NCBI GenBank assembly: GCA_007123395.1
Contig: SKLD01000160.1
Span: 1 to 12,427 of the forward strand
Direction of reading: 5' to 3'
Length of the DNA: 12,427 nt
DNA from: Opitutales bacterium
Lineage (GTDB): Bacteria; Verrucomicrobiota; Verrucomicrobiia; Opitutales; Oceanipulchritudinaceae
The position numbers were made by a program, and so were the translations under genes. This document shows positions 6,874 to 12,427 of this stretch, in pieces. The notes below the pieces were generated by a model. That model saw only the letters and a list, made by a program, of their open reading frames with translations, did not search any database and was not told the DNA's origin. The first letter of the stretch is position 1; each line of letters begins with the position of its first letter.

Positions 6874-9800
6874 GGGACCTCCGCCGGCTTCCGCATCCGC
6901 TTGTATTCCCCGACGGTGAGGTTGTGGATCTCGGAAAACTCCTCCTTGCGCGTCACCACATGGTAGCGCTCCACGTATTTCTGCACGAGGTGGATCTTGG
7001 AGTCGAGGGGCTGGATGATGATCAACTGCAAGTGGAACTGCTTGAAGAGTTCCAGCAGGTAGGTGGAGAACTCGTCGTCGGTCTTGCTGAACATTTCGTC
7101 GACCACGACGAGGCGGAACGTCTCCGACTGCCGCTCGTTGCCGAGGGAGATCCCGTATTGGAAGGCGATGGCCGTGGCGAGGATCGTGGAGGCGAGGCGG
7201 TTTTTCTCGCCACCGGACTTCCCTGAGGCCCCGGAATGGCTCTGCTTGTAGGCGTTGTCCTCGCGGCGGTATTCATCTGCCCGGAACTCAAACCAGTTGC
7301 GCACGTCGATGACTTTCTGGGTGCGCCGTTCATCGGCGGCCAGCTCGTCGAGGAAATGGCGCATCCGTTGAAAGGATTCCTGGCGCTGTTCGTCCGTCGT
7401 CTCCACGCGGGTGCTCTCCTCAAGGGCGTAGCGCCGGAGGCTGCGGAACCAGCGCTGGTGTTCGTCCGCCGTGGCGGTAGGGATCAGTTGGATGTAAGTC
7501 CCGCGCATGCGGTCGAAGTCGACTTCGCGGAGGTGTTCGTTCAGTTCGCGGATGCGCCGCTTGATGCTCTCGGCGTGATCCGTGAGGAGCCCGTCGAAGC
7601 CGGAGACGTCTTCGATGAGGTTGTTTTGGAGGAGGCGTTTGAAGCGGCTTTCGTTCTTCGGCAGGTCTTCCTCGACGATGCGCCGCCGCACTTTCTCGAA
7701 GGGCGCGTAGAGGCTCTCGTTGTATCCACTCACTCCGAGGTCTTCCGAATACAGCTCATCGTGGAGGCGGGGTTCGTCCTGCTTCACTTGGTCGAGAAAG
7801 CGCTGCATCCCGAGCTTCACTTGTTGAATAGCACCGTCGCGAGCGCGGAAGGCGTTGCTTCGCTTTTCCCGTGCTTCTTCCATGGTCTGGGACCGCGCTT
7901 CCTTCAAGGAAGCGAGCGAAGAGACAGGCAACCCGATAAGGTCGCGCACCGCCGAAAAGGCGCTGCGCAGCTTCTCGCCTTTCTCCGCGTCGGCTTCGGC
8001 GGCGTGGAGAATGGATTGGCAGAGTTCGAGGGCCTTTGTGTTTTCAGAAGCCTCTTGGCCGCGGAGGGCGATCTGGCTCTGTGCTGCGTCCGCGCGCTCC
8101 TTGGCGGCTTTCTGCTCCTTTCTCGCCCCGTCGAGCTGCCGCCGGATTTCCTCCAGACGGTTGGACGCTTTTCGCAAGGCCTCGGACTCGGCCCGCAGCC
8201 GCATGACGTCGGCCGAGGGGGTGGCGTAGTCGATTTCCTCCCACCGGCTGGCGATGTCGGGGAGCGAGGCTGCCCCCTTGAGGCTGCGCGTGAGCGCCGC
8301 GCGCTGGTCGCGCAAATGGTTTAGCTGCCCCTTCCACTCGCTCTCGGCGCGCCGGAGGTCCTTCTGCTTGGTTTCGAGCGCGCGGATCTTCGAGGTGTTG
8401 TCCCACCCGAGGACGAAATGGGACGCGTCGTTGAGGTCGCTGCGGTCATCCTTCCGGCGCTCCGAACCGCGCTGCCGGATCAACCCATTCAAGGTGATGG
8501 CGGTGCGCGCGGCGTGGAAGGCTTCGTCGGGCTCCTCGCAGCAGAAGTGGTCGGCCCGCCGGCTCAACTCCTTGAGCAGCCACGAACGGAAATACCCCGC
8601 CTCCGGGTGGATCTCCAGCTTTTCCATGACCGACCCCGGCGCGGGAACCGGTTCCGGGTCGCCCGTCCCCGGCTCAACGATGTGGTAAACGAGGAGCCCG
8701 TGCTGGTGGTTGCCGTGGACGAAAGCGTCGGCCGCGCGGCGGTGCTTCGCAGGAACGAGCACGCTGAGGCCGAAGTTGTGCAGGAGCCGCTCGATGGCCC
8801 CGGTCCAGCGCGCTTCCGCCTCCCGCACCTGCAACAACTCGCCCACGAAGGGCAACTCCTTCACCGGGACTTTCAGGACGGTGGCGAGACGCTTCCGGCG
8901 CTGAATGGCGTCGTCGCCGATGTTGCTCTGGCGCTCGAGGAGGCTGCGGATCTCGGCACTGAGGCATTCCTGTTCATCGAGGTTGGCGCGCAGGTCGGCG
9001 TCGAGTTTGCGCATGCTTTCCTCGGTGGCTGCAATCTTTTCCTCCAGCTCCGGCAGGGCTTTGGCTGCCTCGCTTACGATCTCCGTGAACTCCGCTTCCG
9101 AAGCGGGGGCCGGGCCCTTGCGCCAGTCCTCGAGGGATTTGCTGAACCGTTCGCTGCGCGGCTTGATTTCTTCGATACGCTTACTCAGCCGGGCAATCTC
9201 CTTCTCGATCTCACGGAGGCGCCGACCTTCTTTGCTGGCATCGCGCTCGCGTTCGAGCTGCTGGATACGTTCACCAGCTTGACCTTCCTGAAGATCCGCC
9301 GATGCTTTTTCGGCCCGCGCCCGTACGAGGGCGGTTTGAAGGCGCTCGGCCTCGGCCTCGCGCAACTGCCCTTCCTTTTCCGCGAAGTAAAGCGGGAGCG
9401 CGTCGAGGCAGGCCTGCCACTTCGCGACCTCCGTATCCTGGGCGCGCACCCGCTCGTGCTGCACGCGAATGACCTCGAGCTTGTCGAGCCGGACCTTTTC
9501 CCGCTGGATGCGCTCGTGGGTGAGGCGCAGCTCTTCAAAATTCGCCCGCAGGTCCTCCAGTTTGCGCGCGGCCCCGCCATCGTCGAGCATGTAGCGCCGG
9601 ATGAAGCTGGTCAGGTCGCTGATGTCCTTGATGCAGATGGCCTGGTTGAAGATGTCCATGGGCGCGCGGTCCGGCGAGAGGCAGAGCGCCTCGTGGAACC
9701 GCTGCGAATACGCGGCGAAGTTATCGAGGGGTTCGAGGGCACGGTCCCGCAGGCGCTGGCGCACCTCGCCGGGGCTGCCGAGGTCGCCGAAGTCCGCCTC

Positions 9801-10304
9801 GATCGTGAGCCGCTTGCGGGCGACGATAAAGGCGCGCTCGACTTTGCCGGCGGTGTTTACCCAGAGCACCTGGCCGAGGGAGACATGTGATTGGAAGGTC
9901 TCGTTGTGGAAGACGGCGAGCAGGACCGTGACCGCCTGCCCGGCCTTGCGCAGTTGTTGGGGACGCCGGTAACCGAGGTCTTCGTCGTGCTTTTCCGAAT
10001 ACGTGCCGAGGATGTAGTCGCGCTCCGTCCGCTCCTTGCGTCGTCTTTTCTCGGGGTCGCCTCCGGAGGCTTGGTTGTAGTTCCGCTTGCGGCTGTCGAT
10101 GAGCAGGGTGAGGAGGGCATCGGCGAGGGTCGACTTGCCGGAACCGTTCGATCCCGTGAGGAGGCTCGTCCTCCCCGCCGGCGTGAAATGGTGGATACGC
10201 CCGTGGAAGGTGCCCCAGTTGTAGACCGAGCAGGTGTGCAGGCGAAAGCCGGCGGTGGAGCGGTCGGGCGCGAATTCGAGGCTGATCTGCTGTTCGTCAA
10301 TCAT
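6870..10304 (-). CDS. jetC: Wadjet SMC-like ATPase JetC (MukB-like, COG4913)
   Basis: JetC is the SMC motor of Wadjet; it dimerises and uses ATP to extrude DNA loops with JetA and JetB. The protein has 1144 aa. The N-terminal head holds Walker A GSNGSGKST (51-59, Lys57). A coiled coil, rich in charged heptads, runs about 245-475. A hinge at about 485-640 contains FVGELLQVREAEARWTGAIE and LSVLVPAKHRRAADAF, like MukB-type hinges. The return coil runs about 640-870. The C-terminal head has the ABC signature KSGGEKNR (1029-1036) and Walker B LVVVDEMFSK with Asp1069 and Glu1070. There is no Rad50-type CxxC hook. The frame is open further upstream to 10949, but that part is a shadow of jetB. I chose the ATG at 10304 because it has AAGGAG nine bases upstream, starts just before the conserved SVYNWGTFHG block, and overlaps the jetB stop by only 8 bases. 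An ATGA overlap joins it to jetD. Confidence 0.96.
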   Translation of the reverse strand: MIDEQQISLEFAPDRSTAGFRLHTCSVYNWGTFHGRIHHFTPAGRTSLLTGSNGSGKSTLADALLTLLIDSRKRNYNQASGGDPEKRRRKERTERDYILGTYSEKHDEDLGYRRPQQLRKAGQAVTVLLAVFHNETFQSHVSLGQVLWVNTAGKVERAFIVARKRLTIEADFGDLGSPGEVRQRLRDRALEPLDNFAAYSQRFHEALCLSPDRAPMDIFNQAICIKDISDLTSFIRRYMLDDGGAARKLEDLRANFEELRLTHERIQREKVRLDKLEVIRVQHERVRAQDTEVAKWQACLDALPLYFAEKEGQLREAEAERLQTALVRARAEKASADLQEGQAGERIQQLERERDASKEGRRLREIEKEIARLSKRIEEIKPRSERFSKSLEDWRKGPAPASEAEFTEIVSEAAKALPELEEKIAATEESMRKLDADLRANLDEQECLSAEIRSLLERQSNIGDDAIQRRKRLATVLKVPVKELPFVGELLQVREAEARWTGAIERLLHNFGLSVLVPAKHRRAADAFVHGNHQHGLLVYHIVEPGTGDPEPVPAPGSVMEKLEIHPEAGYFRSWLLKELSRRADHFCCEEPDEAFHAARTAITLNGLIRQRGSERRKDDRSDLNDASHFVLGWDNTSKIRALETKQKDLRRAESEWKGQLNHLRDQRAALTRSLKGAASLPDIASRWEEIDYATPSADVMRLRAESEALRKASNRLEEIRRQLDGARKEQKAAKERADAAQSQIALRGQEASENTKALELCQSILHAAEADAEKGEKLRSAFSAVRDLIGLPVSSLASLKEARSQTMEEAREKRSNAFRARDGAIQQVKLGMQRFLDQVKQDEPRLHDELYSEDLGVSGYNESLYAPFEKVRRRIVEEDLPKNESRFKRLLQNNLIEDVSGFDGLLTDHAESIKRRIRELNEHLREVDFDRMRGTYIQLIPTATADEHQRWFRSLRRYALEESTRVETTDEQRQESFQRMRHFLDELAADERRTQKVIDVRNWFEFRADEYRREDNAYKQSHSGASGKSGGEKNRLASTILATAIAFQYGISLGNERQSETFRLVVVDEMFSKTDDEFSTYLLELFKQFHLQLIIIQPLDSKIHLVQKYVERYHVVTRKEEFSEIHNLTVGEYKRMRKPAEVP
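6877..6882 (-). promoter_or_regulatory. Ribosome binding site of jetD
   Basis: GGAGGT lies three bases before the jetD ATG, inside the last jetC codons. The spacing is shorter than the usual 5-9 bases. Together with the ATGA overlap it suggests coupled translation of the nuclease to jetC. Confidence 0.55.
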
Positions 10305-10977
10305 CGGAGGGGTCTCCTTCCGTTTGCGCGGCGGCGTCATCGGCCTCCCCGGAAGCGCCCGCGTGCGCGAGGAGGCGCTTGCGGATTTCTTCGATCCGAT
10401 CGACGGGCAGCTTGGCCCGTAGGATGGGCTCGACGCGGTAGATGGTCGCGCCCCGGTTGGCCACGGCGCGCAGGATCCCGAGGTCGGTGAGGCGCCGAAT
10501 GGCCGCCTGCACTTGGCGGTCCACCTTTTGCTCGTTGCCGCCCTCGCCGCAGTAGGGCGCGAGGAAGGCGGAGATGGCCGCCGCTTCCAGATAGAGGTGT
10601 TCGGAGCCGTCGGCGGATTGGTCGTGACGCAAGAGCCGCTCCCGCAATTCGACGAGAAGGACGGTTTGCAGAAAGCCCAGCGGCGTGCGCCGGAGGAGGC
10701 GGGGTAAGGGCGCTTCTCCGCTCGCCGTGGGCCCGGCGGAGGCGGGCGGTGTTTCGTCCCCGGCGTCGTCCTCGGTCTCGTCTCCGCCGCCCTGGCGCAG
10801 AAAGGCGTAGCCCGCGTCCTCATCGACCACGAGGTCCAGTCCCATGCGGTGGTAGTGGCGGGCGGCTTCGTCGCGCTCGAGGAGGAGGCGGTGCCAGAGG
10901 TCCGTCTCCTCTTGATAGACCGGCCCGGAAACGAGCCGCACGAGGACATGGCGGAGGGTGAATCGGGATTGGGTCAT
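10297..10977 (-). CDS. jetB: Wadjet subunit JetB (DUF4194, MukE/KITE-like)
   Basis: JetB is the KITE-type winged-helix partner that binds the kleisin JetA in the Wadjet motor, as MukE does in MukBEF. It has 226 aa from the ATG at 10977. Winged-helix features are visible: RHVLVRLVSGPVYQEETDLWHRLL near the start, GLDLVVDEDAGYAFLRQ as a wing-like segment (46-62), RTPLGFLQTVLLVELRERLL (97-116), and QVQAAIRRLTDLGILRAVANRGATIYRVEPIL (155-186) as a second wing. Between the first wing and the helical core lies a disordered acidic and Pro/Ala-rich linker (about 63-90), and the last 20 residues are also acidic. A longer start at 11010 is possible, but the ATG at 10977 forms an ATGA overlap with the jetA stop, as expected for coupled translation. 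No clear Shine-Dalgarno precedes it. Confidence 0.92.
   Translation of the reverse strand: MTQSRFTLRHVLVRLVSGPVYQEETDLWHRLLLERDEAARHYHRMGLDLVVDEDAGYAFLRQGGGDETEDDAGDETPPASAGPTASGEAPLPRLLRRTPLGFLQTVLLVELRERLLRHDQSADGSEHLYLEAAAISAFLAPYCGEGGNEQKVDRQVQAAIRRLTDLGILRAVANRGATIYRVEPILRAKLPVDRIEEIRKRLLAHAGASGEADDAAAQTEGDPSDD
10314..10319 (-). promoter_or_regulatory. Ribosome binding site of jetC
   Basis: AAGGAG lies nine bases before the jetC ATG at 10304, within the end of jetB. It decides the jetC start against the longer open frame upstream and suggests that jetC is initiated independently of jetB as well as by coupling. Confidence 0.75.
10974..10977 (-). promoter_or_regulatory. jetA/jetB ATGA stop-start overlap
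   Basis: The jetB ATG (10977-10975) overlaps the jetA TGA (10976-10974). The bases before it (ATTTTCTCCG) contain no Shine-Dalgarno, so jetB translation probably depends on ribosomes that finish jetA. Confidence 0.8.
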
Positions 10978-12401
10978 CGGAGAAAATGGATGTCTTCGAG
11001 TTCCCCCCACCGCGGGTGGAGGGGGCGGTTGAGGTCGATGCGCACGGGGCTCGGAAGGAAGAGGTGGTGCTTTCCCTCGCTCGCGACAACGATGTAGCCC
11101 ACGAGGTCGATCGCGCCCTCTTCGATGGGGTATTGGCGGACCAACTCGCGCAGGCTGACGGGCGACTGCTCGCCGAGGGCTTCCGCCACGCGGCGACGGT
11201 AGCGCGGCAGGTCGAGCGGTTTGCCGATGCGGGCGAGGGCATCTTCCAGCGACTGGCGGTCGGCGTCCGTCGCGACCTCGGGCTTGCCGAAGACACCCGG
11301 CTCGGGCGGTTCCCAGAAGCCGGCTTCCATGAGGTTGTTGAACCGCAGGGGCTCCTCCCAGTGGAAGAGCGGCTCTTCCGGCGGCGTCTCCGCATGGGCA
11401 TGGGCAAGGCGCCGGATGTCGCCAAGAAGCTCAAGGATGTAGCGGGTCTGCTGGGTCGATTGCTCCTCCACGACACGGCGAAGCTGCCCGGAAATCCGCC
11501 GATAGACGCTCTGCACGGTGGTCACCTCGGTGAAGAGGCGGCGCAGGAGGTTTTCGAAGAGCTTTGGATCAATGCCGTGACTGCGAGCCAACTCCGAGGC
11601 CCGATTGGCGAGTGCTTGCAATTCTTCGCGGTTCTCGACCGGGACGATTGATTGCCGGAAGCCAAAATAGCTCCGGCCTTGGTCGCGCCCGCGCAGCGCC
11701 TCGTCCGCGTCCAGTGCATGCGCCACGAGGTCTCCCTTCGAGAGCTGTTGTTCGAGGTGAAGGCGCTGGATCTCGCGCGCCTGCTCGCGGAAATGCTCTT
11801 CGATGGCCCGGAAATCGGCAAGGAACTCCCCGATCATCGACTCGAGGTCGTTGAGGGCATCTTTCACGGCGGCGGGGTCGAGCGTGTCCACGCGTCCCGT
11901 TTCGCGGAGGCGACCGAGTTCGGCGTCGATGACATCGCGCTGGCGCAGAAGCTCGCGACGGCGGGTCTCGGGATCGTCGTTGGTCTCGCGCTCGATGCGC
12001 CGCAATTCGCTCACGATCCGCGTGAAGCGCGACTCCGAGGTGGTGTAACCCCGCCGCTCCCCGCGCCGCAGGTCCTCGATCCAGGAAAGGGCCTTCTCGC
12101 TGTGGCGGGTGAGCTGGTAAACGTAGCTGCCGCGCTCCTCCGAAAAGCGCTTCTGGAGGTAGCGGTAGGCGTCGTCGCACCAGAGCGTCAGGTAATCCCG
12201 TGCCGTTCGCGCGAGGGAATCCGCATCGGCCGCGCGGCGCTCCCGCAAGGCCGCGTCGAGCATGGCCTCCAGATCCTCCTCCGCGATCTGGGCCTGGCCG
12301 CTTTCCTTGAAGCTGCTCTGGAAAAAGCCGAGGACAAACCCCGCCGACTGGCTGCGCAGGAGGCGAAGGGTGGGGGCGTGCTCGAAGAGGTGCTCAAACA
12401 T
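10974..12401 (-). CDS. jetA: Wadjet kleisin-like subunit JetA (DUF3375)
   Basis: JetA is the kleisin (MukF-like) subunit that bridges the JetC heads and recruits JetB. It has 475 aa, normal for DUF3375. The N-terminal APTLRLLRSQSAGFVLGFFQSSFKE matches the conserved opening of the family. Then come VYQLTRHSEKALSWIEDLRRGERRGYTTSESRFTRIVSELRRI (94-136), a helical, probably coiled-coil stretch starting with NDDPETRRRELLRQRDVIDAEL (141-162), the family block DQGRSYFGFRQSI (240-252), and a C-terminal winged-helix region around VSLRELVRQYPIEEGAIDLVGYIVVAS (415-441). The start at 12401 fits the family N-terminus; the frame stays open to the window edge, so a slightly longer protein cannot be excluded. 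It is the first gene of the jet operon as far as visible. The promoter lies in the few bases left or beyond the window. Confidence 0.94.
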   Translation of the reverse strand: MFEHLFEHAPTLRLLRSQSAGFVLGFFQSSFKESGQAQIAEEDLEAMLDAALRERRAADADSLARTARDYLTLWCDDAYRYLQKRFSEERGSYVYQLTRHSEKALSWIEDLRRGERRGYTTSESRFTRIVSELRRIERETNDDPETRRRELLRQRDVIDAELGRLRETGRVDTLDPAAVKDALNDLESMIGEFLADFRAIEEHFREQAREIQRLHLEQQLSKGDLVAHALDADEALRGRDQGRSYFGFRQSIVPVENREELQALANRASELARSHGIDPKLFENLLRRLFTEVTTVQSVYRRISGQLRRVVEEQSTQQTRYILELLGDIRRLAHAHAETPPEEPLFHWEEPLRFNNLMEAGFWEPPEPGVFGKPEVATDADRQSLEDALARIGKPLDLPRYRRRVAEALGEQSPVSLRELVRQYPIEEGAIDLVGYIVVASEGKHHLFLPSPVRIDLNRPLHPRWGELEDIHFLR

Positions 12402-12427
12402 GGATGCCTGCCCCGCACACGGTCTCC

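Noticed and set aside
5773..6966. 397-codon plus-strand frame antisense to jetD
   Set aside because: jetD carries the complete Toprim and DUF3322 features; the opposite frame shows nothing recognisable and runs past the jetC/jetD junction.
8533..8551. Adjacent cysteines (HFCCEE) in the JetC hinge as a possible zinc hook
   Set aside because: They are not in a CxxC arrangement, and the surrounding sequence is a MukB-like globular hinge rather than a Rad50 hook.
7236..9890. Two long plus-strand frames (7236-8324 and 8418-9890) antisense to jetC
   Set aside because: They mirror the coiled-coil and hinge coding sequence of JetC, with Leu/Val/Glu-rich translations typical of the complement of such genes.
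10305..10949. N-terminal extension of JetC to 10949
   Set aside because: It would fully overlap jetB, its Ser/Pro/Arg-rich translation is typical of an out-of-frame GC-rich shadow, and the ATG at 10304 has a good ribosome binding site and matches the family N-terminus.

Overview
The window is GC-rich bacterial DNA with dense coding and short gaps. It holds two gene blocks that converge at about 5.56-5.70 kb. No RNA gene, insertion sequence, CRISPR array or integrase is visible. The gene content, a secreted laminarinase-type enzyme with a lipoprotein glycosidase and a GH94-like protein in a high-GC genome, would fit a polysaccharide-degrading bacterium such as a member of the Verrucomicrobiota/PVC group. 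This assignment is only a guess, because no phylogenetic marker is present.

Left block, plus strand, 2-5560: a carbohydrate locus. It begins with the 3' part of a GH16 beta-glucanase (2-664). Six bases later comes a lipoprotein TIM-barrel glycoside hydrolase with a C-terminal Ig-like domain (671-2035). After a 39-base gap comes a very large (1161 aa) protein that looks like a glycoside phosphorylase of the GH94/GH149/GH161 type (2075-5560). The simplest reading is a beta-glucan (probably laminarin-like beta-1,3-glucan) utilisation operon. In it the two exported enzymes cut the polymer and the last, cytoplasmic protein phosphorolyses the imported oligosaccharides.

Right block, minus strand, 12401 down to 5695: a complete type I Wadjet anti-plasmid system in canonical order jetA-jetB-jetC-jetD. 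All four genes overlap head to tail: ATGA at jetA/jetB, 8 bases at jetB/jetC, ATGA at jetC/jetD. JetA (DUF3375, kleisin-like), JetB (DUF4194, KITE-like) and JetC (MukB-like SMC ATPase with intact Walker A, signature and Walker B motifs) form the DNA loop-extruding machine. JetD (DUF3322 plus DUF2220 Toprim nuclease, with E and DxD residues present) cuts the trapped circular DNA. All four reading frames appear intact. The operon promoter lies beyond the right edge of the window.

The Wadjet system is a known defence family, so it is not new in itself. The least described protein here is the 1161 aa phosphorylase-like one, followed by the compact GH2/GH158-like lipoprotein beside it.
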